NCBI GenBank assembly: GCA_030605765.1
Contig: JAUWHP010000045.1
Coordinates: 1-55,350, forward strand
From: Dehalococcoidia bacterium
GTDB lineage: Bacteria > Chloroflexota > Dehalococcoidia > GIF9 > AB-539-J10
Reading direction: 5' to 3'
Length of the DNA: 55,350 nt
This document shows, one piece after another, positions 26,769 to 34,416 of the stretch. The notes below the pieces were generated by a model that saw only the letters and a list, made by a program, of their open reading frames with translations, was not told the origin of the DNA and searched no databases. The translations under genes and the position numbers were made by a program. How positions within the stretch are numbered: the first letter of the stretch is position 1; each line of letters begins with the position of its first letter.

Positions 26769-26799
26769 TTGCCCCCCCCATCTAATCTCGAGCTATAAT
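26769..26799 (+). promoter_or_regulatory. Weak candidate promoter of the second glutamate dehydrogenase
   Basis: TATAAT (26794-26799) lies 33 bases before the GTG start and a TTGCCC (26769-26774) lies 19 bases further up, a longer spacing than ideal. The 253-base gap 26579-26831 otherwise shows only a run of eight C (26772-26779) and no supportable gene. Confidence 0.35.
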
Positions 26800-26831
26800 G
26801 TTTAGAATTTTTATGAAACGGAGGTACAAAA

Positions 26832-28079
26832 GTGACAGAACAACTAAACCCATTCAAGATAGCACAAGCACAATTAGATAAGGCTGCGGAGAAATTAAAT
26901 CTAGATTCACAGATGCATGCTTTCCTCAGAGAGCCAATGCGCGAGTTGTCAGTATCCATACCTGTTAAGATGGATGATGGTAGCACGAAAACATTCAAAG
27001 GCTTCAGAATTCAATATAATGATGCCAGAGGGCCAACGAAAGGAGGAATAAGGTTTCACCCGCAAGAAACAATAGATACCGTTCGTGCACTGTCAGCGTG
27101 GATGACTTGGAAATGCGCTGTGGCTGATATCCCCTACGGAGGCTCAAAAGGAGGCATTATTTGTGACACAAAACAGATGTCCCAGGGTGAAATTGAAAGG
27201 CTATCCAGAGGATATATAGACCAAATATGGAGCTTCATTGGCCCTGAAAAAGATATACCTGCGCCAGACGTTTACACAAACCCACAGATTATGGCCTGGA
27301 TGATGGACGAATACAGTAAAATAAGAGGTTACAATGTACCAGGTATAATTACGGGAAAGCCCATTCCTCTAGGAGGCTCTCTGGGCCGAGGAGACGCTAC
27401 CGCGATGGGTGTGGTCTACACCATCAGAGAAGCTGCCAAGGTTCTAGACATTGATCTCAAGGGTGCCACTGTTGCCATTCAAGGATATGGCAACGCGGGG
27501 TACCACCTTGCCAGATTGCTTACAAATCAAGGGTGCAAAATCATCGCAGTCACCGATTCCAAAGGCGGCATTTCGCGTGAAGACGGTCTGGATTGGAAGG
27601 CAGCAAAGGAACACAAGGATAGAACCGGATCCGTTATTGGTTACCCTGGAACAAAGCAACTAACAAACGAGGAATGCTTAGCTGTCAAATGTGATTTCCT
27701 GGTACCTGCGGCTTTGGAAAATCAGATAACAGGGAAAAACGCTAATAACATAAAGGCCAAAATAGTTGCCGAGGCCGCAAATGGCCCTGTAACACCAGAA
27801 GCCGATGAAATACTATACAAAAGGGGCATCTTTCAAATTCCCGACTTTCTTTGCAATGCTGGCGGAGTAACAGTTTCTTATTTTGAGTGGGTTCAGAACA
27901 TCTCTGGATACTACTGGTCTGAGGAAGAAGTGTACGAGAGACTGGATAAGAAAATGACAAAGGCATTCTATGACGTGTATGAGATGGCTAAAAAGGAAGA
28001 CGTTGATAATAGGACAGCCGCCTATATGGTTGCAGTGAACAGGGTAGCTGAAGCAATTAAACTCCGTGGGTGGATATAG
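26832..28079 (+). CDS. Glu/Leu/Phe/Val-family dehydrogenase, copy 2 (glutamate dehydrogenase)
   Basis: This 415-residue enzyme is clearly related to the copy at 24515. Residues KGGIRFHP (70-77), Lys106 in [26 protein letters not shown] and the intact [15 protein letters not shown] segment all match canonical glutamate dehydrogenase. It starts with GTG after a strong ACGGAGG site. Similar sequence throughout and the same strand suggest an old duplication with hisF between, or a conserved nitrogen module. This copy has the more orthodox active site, so I would assign the main glutamate activity here. Confidence 0.92.
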   Translation: MTEQLNPFKIAQAQLDKAAEKLNLDSQMHAFLREPMRELSVSIPVKMDDGSTKTFKGFRIQYNDARGPTKGGIRFHPQETIDTVRALSAWMTWKCAVADIPYGGSKGGIICDTKQMSQGEIERLSRGYIDQIWSFIGPEKDIPAPDVYTNPQIMAWMMDEYSKIRGYNVPGIITGKPIPLGGSLGRGDATAMGVVYTIREAAKVLDIDLKGATVAIQGYGNAGYHLARLLTNQGCKIIAVTDSKGGISREDGLDWKAAKEHKDRTGSVIGYPGTKQLTNEECLAVKCDFLVPAALENQITGKNANNIKAKIVAEAANGPVTPEADEILYKRGIFQIPDFLCNAGGVTVSYFEWVQNISGYYWSEEEVYERLDKKMTKAFYDVYEMAKKEDVDNRTAAYMVAVNRVAEAIKLRGWI

Positions 28080-28154
28080 CAAATAGTATAGAGCAGCCTA
28101 ACATACTACCAGTACCTCAACACTGAAGTAAGTTTTCTTCGAGATTCTACTAAC

Positions 28155-28217
28155 AAAGCACCGGCTATCTTTCTCATAGTTAGTGAATTAACTCTCGATA
28201 AGGATAAGCGGTGCTTT
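28155..28217 (+). terminator. Nested hairpin, candidate terminator after the second gdh
   Basis: AAAGCACCG (28155-28163) pairs perfectly with CGGTGCTTT (28209-28217), followed by TTTC. The 45-base loop contains a second hairpin, AGTTA (28178-28182) with TAACT (28189-28193). The composite loop is longer than a plain intrinsic terminator. It ends 35 bases before the MFS gene, so it could also regulate that gene. Confidence 0.45.
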
Positions 28218-28252
28218 TCATTCGCAATTACTCTAAATATTAAAGAGTGCCT

Positions 28253-29521
28253 ATGAAAAACGATAGCCCCTGGCATAACAAAACCCTCCTCACCCTCTGC
28301 GCTGGACAGCTAGTGATGGCGATAGGGTTCGGATTTGTCAGCCCCATTTTGCCTAAATTTGTCGGCGAGCTGGGTGTTTCACCAGCACGAATAGGAACTT
28401 TGGTGGGACTGGCTATAACTGCCTATGGCATAGCCCGTGTTAGCATGGATTTACCCGCCGGTAAGTTAGCTCAACGCTGGGGGCGAAGGCCTGCCCTCAT
28501 CCTTGGCCCAGCACTGATGTCCATTGGTGCTCTTGGCTGTGGCTTGGCTACGGAATACTGGCAATTGATAGCATTCCGCCTTTTACAGGGAGTAGGTTCA
28601 TCTATTTACAATGTGACGTGCACAATTGTGGTATGCGAAATCAGTACATTATCCAACCGTGGGCAATATCTGAGCCTCGACTGGGGAAGTTTTCTCATTG
28701 GCTCAAGCCTGGGACCAACATTAGGAGGATTCGTAGGAGGGTACTTAGGTTATAGAGCTCCTTTTTTCTGTTTTTCCTTCCTTGCTTTGCTGGCCACTTT
28801 GTGGTTTTACTTCCGCATACCAGAAACCAGGAAAACACAACATGCTGGCATGTCCCAAACCTCAAATACCACACCACAGCCTAATTCATCCAAGAAAATG
28901 GCTTTCTCCTATAAGAATTTAAATTTCGTGCTTATCTGCACGGTAGCACTTCTAACCATGTTTACCATGAGCGGTCGTATAGTTCTGGTTCCCCTTCTTG
29001 GCTATGAACGTCTCGGCTTGAGCGAAATCCAAGTCGGATTGGTTCTCACTTCCGTGGCTATCATGCAGTGTGCCTTTGTTTTCCCTGCCGGCAGGCTCTC
29101 AGACAAATCAGGAAGAAAAATCATCATCGTGTCGGGAGGAGCAATATCTGCCGCAGCATTTGTTTTGTTCACCCAGAGCTATAGCTATCATCTATGCCTG
29201 CTTAGCGGAGCAATACTGGGCATAGGAAGGGGATTCGGCGGCCCAGTTATTAGTGCTTATGTTGCTGATATCGCTCCAGCGGAAGATTATGAGCACACTA
29301 TAGCATTGTACCGCACTATTACTGACGTGGGCTTTCTGATAGGACCTACCCTTTTAGGTTGGCTCAAAGATATTCACGGGCTAGATTTTCCTTTCTTTGT
29401 GGCCGCGGGGCTTCTCTTAGGAGCGATAACCTTCTTCGCTATATTAGCCGATGAGACGGTCAGTCGCAGGAAAAACCATAACAGCAAACAGACTGAAAAT
29501 CACTCCATCTATTCCACGTGA
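28253..29521 (+). CDS. MFS transporter, drug-efflux-like
   Basis: This major facilitator protein of about 422 residues has 12 predicted helices. The family loop motif between helices 2 and 3 reads DLPAGKLAQRWGRRPAL, and its C-terminal repeat is PAGRLSDKSGRKIIIVSG. Helix 5 contains GSFLIGSSLGPTLGGFVGGYLGYRAPF, the GPxxGG motif of proton-coupled drug exporters. I choose ATG at 28253, preceded by AAGAG, over GTG at 28247. The substrate cannot be inferred. It stands between the gdh/hisF group and the ccdA-tlpA pair without obvious functional linkage. Confidence 0.85.
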   Translation: MKNDSPWHNKTLLTLCAGQLVMAIGFGFVSPILPKFVGELGVSPARIGTLVGLAITAYGIARVSMDLPAGKLAQRWGRRPALILGPALMSIGALGCGLATEYWQLIAFRLLQGVGSSIYNVTCTIVVCEISTLSNRGQYLSLDWGSFLIGSSLGPTLGGFVGGYLGYRAPFFCFSFLALLATLWFYFRIPETRKTQHAGMSQTSNTTPQPNSSKKMAFSYKNLNFVLICTVALLTMFTMSGRIVLVPLLGYERLGLSEIQVGLVLTSVAIMQCAFVFPAGRLSDKSGRKIIIVSGGAISAAAFVLFTQSYSYHLCLLSGAILGIGRGFGGPVISAYVADIAPAEDYEHTIALYRTITDVGFLIGPTLLGWLKDIHGLDFPFFVAAGLLLGAITFFAILADETVSRRKNHNSKQTENHSIYST

Positions 29522-29650
29522 CAGAAAAGCTAAAAGAAGGTAAAATAAAGAGGGTAAAGGCAAATCGAGCAGTGTGGCAAGCCCGTACAGTAAATGCTTG
29601 GCCTTAGGCCCGAGCCCAAGAAATTGCTTGACTCTGTTCTTGGTAGATAA

Positions 29651-30334
29651 ATGTTGGAAATTTCTTACCTTGTTGCCTTTAGCGCTGGAATGCTGTCTTT
29701 CTTATCACCATGTGTGCTGCCTTTAGTGCCGGTATATCTTGCCAGCTTAGCCGGCCCCGACATATTTGTGACTGGAGCTTATAAAAAGAAGCGCGCCCAT
29801 GTATTCCTCCATTCCTTCAGTTTTGTAGCAGGCTTTACCACAGTTTTTGTTACCATGGGTGTTGTGGCTGGGCTTGCTGGATTTGCCATCAGTGCTCACT
29901 TAGCAGTAATTCGTCAAATAGCTGGTGCCGTGCTGATATTCTTCGGGTTATTTATGCTGGCTAGCCTAAAAATCCCATGGTTAAATTATGAGAAACGTCT
30001 ATCTGTATCCAGGGCTAATGCTACCAGTTACCTGCGCTCTTTCTCGATAGGAGCCATATTTTCCCTGGCATGGACGCCTTGTGTTGGCCCTATACTGGGA
30101 GGTATTTTAACTCTTGCCTGGAGCTCTGAAACAGCCTGGTATGGCGCCTGCCTGTTAGCTATTTACTCCCTGGGATTGGGAATCCCCTTCCTTGTGATAG
30201 GAGCTGCTTTTGGTTCAGTTACGCCGTTGTTAAAACGCTTCCAGCGTTATTCCACTGCAATCTATATCTTCGGTGGAGTATTGCTCATAACTATTGGCAT
30301 ACTTATTCTAGCCAATAAGCTAATATGGTTTTAA
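29651..30334 (+). CDS. ccdA: Cytochrome c biogenesis/thiol transporter CcdA
   Basis: This is a 227-residue six-helix membrane protein of the DsbD central-domain type. The two redox-active cysteines are in SPCVLPLVPVYLASL (helix 1) and WTPCVGPILGGIL (helix 4), forming the pair that passes reducing power from cytoplasmic thioredoxin across the membrane. It is followed 38 bases later by a TlpA-like lipoprotein, its natural extracytoplasmic acceptor. Together they would reduce thiols outside the membrane, for cofactor or cytochrome assembly or protein repair. Confidence 0.92.
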   Translation: MLEISYLVAFSAGMLSFLSPCVLPLVPVYLASLAGPDIFVTGAYKKKRAHVFLHSFSFVAGFTTVFVTMGVVAGLAGFAISAHLAVIRQIAGAVLIFFGLFMLASLKIPWLNYEKRLSVSRANATSYLRSFSIGAIFSLAWTPCVGPILGGILTLAWSSETAWYGACLLAIYSLGLGIPFLVIGAAFGSVTPLLKRFQRYSTAIYIFGGVLLITIGILILANKLIWF

Positions 30335-30372
30335 ACGTAATTTAGAGGTAAGATTATATTCGGAGGTTAATT

Positions 30373-30903
30373 ATGAGTAAGCCCCTAAAAATCATGCTGA
30401 TAATAACACTGGTTTCAATTCTAACCATGGGATTCGCGGTAACTGGCTGCTCATCAAATTCTGCTCCCTCTACTCAAGGGACGGGAGTAGGCAACCTGGC
30501 GCCGGACTTCCAGCTTGATAATCTTGAGGGGGAATCTGTTTCTCTCAGTGACTTCCGTGGTAAACCTGTAATGCTCAATTTCTGGGCCACCTGGTGCCAC
30601 CCCTGTGTCTCTGAAATGCCCGATATACAGAGTGTGTACGAAGAGCAGTCAGCCGAGGGACTGGTGATATTACTTGTTAACATGGGTGGCACTTCTCCTC
30701 AGGTGAAAGAGTTTTTACAAAATCATAATCTTTCCCTTCCAGTGCTACTTGATACCACACAGGCCATTGCTCAAAAGTATAACATTCGATGGATTCCCAC
30801 TACCTTCTTCATTGATAAAGATGGCATCATTCAAGCTGTGAAGTTTGGTGCTTTCCCCAACAAGGAAGCAATAGAAAGCGACCTTAATAAAATTATACCG
30901 TAG
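30373..30903 (+). CDS. TlpA/ResA-like thioredoxin-fold lipoprotein
   Basis: This is a 176-residue exported thiol-disulfide oxidoreductase. A hydrophobic N-terminal helix ends in AVTGC (Cys26), a plausible lipoprotein site, followed by a Ser/Gly-rich tether. The AhpC-TSA/TlpA fold begins at NLAPDFQLDNLEG, with active site WCHPC (Cys75, Cys78) and the cis-proline loop WIPTTFFID. A GGAGG site precedes ATG. It is adjacent to ccdA and probably its partner. Confidence 0.93.
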   Translation: MSKPLKIMLIITLVSILTMGFAVTGCSSNSAPSTQGTGVGNLAPDFQLDNLEGESVSLSDFRGKPVMLNFWATWCHPCVSEMPDIQSVYEEQSAEGLVILLVNMGGTSPQVKEFLQNHNLSLPVLLDTTQAIAQKYNIRWIPTTFFIDKDGIIQAVKFGAFPNKEAIESDLNKIIP

Positions 30904-30963
30904 CCAATTTAATTCTAGTACCTACTCCCGAATATCCTCAGAAGCAAAGCTAACAAGGAGTTC

Positions 30964-31899
30964 TTACTTCCTCTCAACCACCGACTTCACTGCTTCTGCG
31001 ATATCTTTAGCAGTCAACCCACACCTTTCCAGTAACTCTTCGGCTCTACCTGATAGGGCATATCGATCTTTGAGGTTGATAAAGGACATAGGCACTGGCT
31101 TTGTCCTGGCTACTACTTGAGCAACTCGGCTGCCTAAGCCACCATGCGCCAAATGTTCCTCAGCAACAACGATGGCCCCTACCTCCGAAGCTACTCTGGC
31201 TATAGCTTCCTCATCCAAAGGTTTCAGAGTGTGCATGTTAATTACACGGCAACCTATACCTTGCTTAGCCAGTACGTCTGCTGCCTCCAGAGCCTTGGCT
31301 ACCATGATGCCCACGGCTATAACGGCAGCATCCCTGCCTTCTCTTACAGTTACCGCTTTACCTAAAGTAAAATGATAGTCCTCAGAATAGACAAGCGGCG
31401 TTCTAGGACGGCTTAATCTAATATAGAAAGGCCCATAGGTATTTGCAGCTACTTTCACCGCCTCGGCAGTCTCTATAGCATCAGCGGGAACAATCACAGT
31501 AAAGCCTGGCAGGGAACAATACAAGGCTAAGTCCTCAATGGCTTGATGAGAGGTGCCATCCTCGCCAACAGTGATGCCTCCATGAGTGGCTACAATCTTG
31601 ACATTCAACCCCGTTTGTGAAAGACACATCCTCAGTTGGTCGAAACAGCGGCAGGAGGCGAAAACGGCGAAGGTGCTGGCAAAAACGGTTTTCCCTGAGG
31701 CAGCCAGGCCAGCAGCTACGCCTATCATATTTTGTTCCTCTAAGCCACAATTAAAGAAGCGGTCGGGAAACTCCTGGCCAAAGAAGTGGGTCATAGTCGA
31801 AGGCGATAAATCAGCATCCAGGACAACAATACCCTTATTCTCTTTGCCCAGTTCTACCAGGGTTTTGCCATAGGTTTCACGGGTGGATATTTCAACCAT
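30964..31899 (-). CDS. Transketolase C-terminal subunit
   Basis: This 311-residue protein corresponds to the pyrimidine-binding and C-terminal domains of transketolase. Characteristic parts are VVLDADLSPS, RFFNCGLEEQNMIGVAAGLAASGKTVFASTFAVF (with the glutamate that activates thiamine diphosphate), HGGITVGEDGTSHQAIED and YIRLSRP. It complements the N-terminal half encoded just upstream at 31981. The pair is a split transketolase acting in the non-oxidative pentose phosphate pathway, supplying ribose-5-phosphate and erythrose-4-phosphate; the latter feeds the shikimate pathway encoded earlier in the window. Confidence 0.92.
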   Translation of the reverse strand: MVEISTRETYGKTLVELGKENKGIVVLDADLSPSTMTHFFGQEFPDRFFNCGLEEQNMIGVAAGLAASGKTVFASTFAVFASCRCFDQLRMCLSQTGLNVKIVATHGGITVGEDGTSHQAIEDLALYCSLPGFTVIVPADAIETAEAVKVAANTYGPFYIRLSRPRTPLVYSEDYHFTLGKAVTVREGRDAAVIAVGIMVAKALEAADVLAKQGIGCRVINMHTLKPLDEEAIARVASEVGAIVVAEEHLAHGGLGSRVAQVVARTKPVPMSFINLKDRYALSGRAEELLERCGLTAKDIAEAVKSVVERK

Positions 31900-31980
31900 G
31901 ATTTCACCTTCGCTTTGCTCTCAAATTAGCCACAGGCCATCAACCGACTACTGGCCGCCGGGCGCTAAATGCTTCTCACG

Positions 31981-32847
31981 CTATTCTAGCTCCCTCAACG
32001 CCCTTTTTGCTTCCTCTGTGGTAGGTACCTTGCCATGAAATTTCACGTTATTTTCCATAAAGCTAACACCCTTACCCTTAATGGTACGAGCAATAATAAC
32101 AATAGGCTTGGTTCTTATCTTCCGAGCTTCCTGAAAAGCTGCTAGAATTTGACTGAAGTCATGGCCATCTATATCAATGCCATGCCAGCCAAAGGCTTGC
32201 CACTTCTGGCCCAAAGGTTCAAGGTTCATAATATCTCGAGTCCAGCCGCTGAGTTGCATCTTATTACAGTCAACAATGGCTACCAGGTTATCCAATTTGA
32301 ACTGTGCTGCTGACAACGCTGCCTCCCAGATTTGCCCCTCCTCACATTCTCCATCACTAAGCAGAACATAAGTGCAATAATCCCTATGGTCGAGCTTGCC
32401 AGCTAAAGCAACCCCAACACCAAAGGATAAACCCATACCTAAAGAGCCAGTGGACATCTCCACCCCAGGAGTAAGATTCCTATCCGTATGTCCTTGAAGG
32501 CGGCTGTCTAATTTTCTCAAGGTTGCTAATTCCTCCACTGGAAAGTAACCACTCTCAGCCAGAGCAGCGTAGAGGATTGGGGCAGCATGTCCTTTACTCA
32601 ATATAAACCTATCACGATCTGCCCACTGCGTATTCTGTGGGTTATAGCGCATAATCTTAAAATAAAGTGCCGTAACGATATCGGCTGCCGATAGAGAGCC
32701 GCCAGGGTGCCCGCTACCTGCCGTAGCCGTCATAGTAATTATATGGCGACGCAATTTCTTAGCCATTTCTCTGAGTTCTGTCACAGGCAAGTCAAATATG
32801 TTGGCTTGTGGGGTAGCCTGGCGAAACACCTTGACTTGATTTGCCAT
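31981..32847 (-). CDS. Transketolase N-terminal subunit
   Basis: This 288-residue thiamine-diphosphate-binding half begins its domain with AGSGHPGGSLSAADIVTALYF. The diphosphate/Mg motif is SDGECEEGQIWEAALSAAQFKLDNLVAIVDCNKMQLSG, of the GDG-x(n)-N type with Ser replacing the first Gly. SKGHAAPILYAAL and TGSLGMGLSFGVGVAL are also typical. It is separated from the C-terminal gene by 81 bases on the same strand. Confidence 0.93.
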   Translation of the reverse strand: MANQVKVFRQATPQANIFDLPVTELREMAKKLRRHIITMTATAGSGHPGGSLSAADIVTALYFKIMRYNPQNTQWADRDRFILSKGHAAPILYAALAESGYFPVEELATLRKLDSRLQGHTDRNLTPGVEMSTGSLGMGLSFGVGVALAGKLDHRDYCTYVLLSDGECEEGQIWEAALSAAQFKLDNLVAIVDCNKMQLSGWTRDIMNLEPLGQKWQAFGWHGIDIDGHDFSQILAAFQEARKIRTKPIVIIARTIKGKGVSFMENNVKFHGKVPTTEEAKRALRELE

Positions 32848-32927
32848 TTGTTGTGGGCTAAATTGTAAACTAGTGAAAGGTTACATGTCTATGGTGTTTA
32901 TGTAAATATTTGCCAATTTTGGGTATA

Positions 32928-33806
32928 ATGCCTCAAGTGATTATAGATTTTCACACCCACATATTTCCTCCGTGGGTAAGGGAAAAACGCAACGAATATA
33001 TTAAACGTGACCCTTGCTTTTCGTTGCTTTACTCCCAGCCAAAAGCCAAGATGGCAACCGCTGAAGAACTAGTTGCCAGCATGAACGAAACCAAAGTTGA
33101 TTTATCTGTCGTGCTCAACATAGGCTGGGCAAGCCAAGAACTTTGTGTGGAAACTAACGACTACATCCTGGATTCCATATCACGTTATCCTGATAGGCTT
33201 ATCGCTTTCTGTAGTGTTCAACCCAAGGAAGAAGATGCTGCTATAATCGAGGTGGAGCGCTGTGCCAGGGCCGGAGCTAGAGGGATTGGAGAAATGAGGC
33301 CCGATGTGCAAGGCTTTAACCTTACAGATAAAATGATTATGCAGCCTCTGGTCGATGTAGCCGTGACGCATAACTTAATCTTTCTAACTCACTCATCTGA
33401 GCCTGTAGGACATCAATACGCTGGTAAGGGCGAAGTTACTCCCACTATCCTCTATTCCTTCATAGTAAACTTCCCTGACTTGAAAGTAGTTTGTGCACAC
33501 TGGGGAGGCGGTCTGCCTTTACATGCCCTGATGCCTGAGGTCGCCAGAGCTTTGGCCAATGTCTCTTTTGATACTGCAGCCACCATTCTCCTTTACCAGG
33601 CTGGAATTTTCAAACAAGTAAGCAATATCATTGGCAGCGATAAAATCCTTTTCGGCACCGATTATCCCCTCATTTCCCAAAATCGAATAATTGCCCAAAT
33701 TCAATCTCTCGAACTTGGCGAAGAGGATAAAGCCAAGATCTTAGGGGGCAATGCTCAAAAATTGCTATCTACAGTTGAAGGAAGTGAAATTGCCACACGA
33801 CTCTGA
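32928..33806 (+). CDS. Amidohydrolase-family (TIM-barrel) metal-dependent hydrolase
   Basis: This protein of about 292 residues resembles the amidohydrolase-2/ACMSD-like group. The N-terminal metal site is IDFHTHIFPP, then LTHSSEP, CAHWGGGLP and FGTDYPLIS, giving His, His, His and Asp ligands in the expected order. These enzymes hydrolyse or decarboxylate small cyclic substrates; no substrate can be named. The frame can be read from 32910, but ATG at 32928 fits the domain start. A TATAAT lies immediately before it, so the true transcript start or start codon is uncertain. Its stop overlaps the start of the next gene. Confidence 0.82.
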   Translation: MPQVIIDFHTHIFPPWVREKRNEYIKRDPCFSLLYSQPKAKMATAEELVASMNETKVDLSVVLNIGWASQELCVETNDYILDSISRYPDRLIAFCSVQPKEEDAAIIEVERCARAGARGIGEMRPDVQGFNLTDKMIMQPLVDVAVTHNLIFLTHSSEPVGHQYAGKGEVTPTILYSFIVNFPDLKVVCAHWGGGLPLHALMPEVARALANVSFDTAATILLYQAGIFKQVSNIIGSDKILFGTDYPLISQNRIIAQIQSLELGEEDKAKILGGNAQKLLSTVEGSEIATRL

Positions 33807-34395
33807 GCAAATCCGTTCTTTTATCGCTATCGAGTTACCCCAGAATGTTAAAAACGAACTGGCGCAGCTAAGAAGCGAACTGGAAAAAACTGAACATCCC
33901 TTTATTAAATGGGTGAACCCGGAGAGCATTCACCTAACTTTAAAATTCTTGGGCAATATTCCCTTTAAGCAGGTGGCCGAAATAGCCAACGCTATAGAAC
34001 AAGCTGCTAAAGGGATTCTCCCTTTCCATCTGGAACTTTCAGATCTGGGAGTTTTCCCCAGCACGAAGCAGCCACGCGTTCTTTGGGTTGGCATCAAGGG
34101 AGAAATAGATAATCTACTGAACTTGCAACGAAATATTGATTCTGCGCTTGCCCCTCTTGGCTTCGCTGAAGAGAAGCGTTCTTTTACACCACATCTAACC
34201 CTAGCTCGTGTTAGAGAAGGGGCAACGCTAGCGGATAGAAAAAATTTTGGCGGACTGGTGCTATCTACCAGTTTCGCAAGCAGTTACCCCCTTAGCGTAG
34301 AAACTATTTGCCTTATGAGAAGTCAGCTAACGCCTCAGGGAGCGATTTATACTCGCTTAGTTACAGTGAAGTTACAACTTACAGAAGCTAGCTAA
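33790..34395 (+). CDS. thpR: RNA 2',3'-cyclic phosphodiesterase (2'-5' RNA ligase family)
   Basis: This 2H phosphoesterase of about 201 residues carries the two defining HxT motifs, HLTLKFLGNI and HLTLARVREG. Other family marks are RSFIAIELP and LGVFPSTKQPRVLWVGI. Members hydrolyse 2',3'-cyclic phosphate RNA ends or ligate 2'-5' bonds in tRNA fragments. I select a TTG start at 33790, seven bases after AAGGA, within the end of the amidohydrolase gene; the open frame extends further upstream without support. It lies 21 bases before polA. Confidence 0.87.
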   Translation: MPHDSEQIRSFIAIELPQNVKNELAQLRSELEKTEHPFIKWVNPESIHLTLKFLGNIPFKQVAEIANAIEQAAKGILPFHLELSDLGVFPSTKQPRVLWVGIKGEIDNLLNLQRNIDSALAPLGFAEEKRSFTPHLTLARVREGATLADRKNFGGLVLSTSFASSYPLSVETICLMRSQLTPQGAIYTRLVTVKLQLTEAS

Positions 34396-34416
34396 GGTCC
34401 CAATAACAAATAAGAA

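Noticed and set aside
26579-26831. Possible gene remnant between hisF and the second gdh, including a C8 run
   Set aside because: Frames in both strands are short and without recognisable motifs; only the weak promoter is reported.
29518-29607. 29-codon ORF starting with GTG over the stop of the MFS gene
   Set aside because: No ribosome-binding site, no recognisable features, and probably chance.
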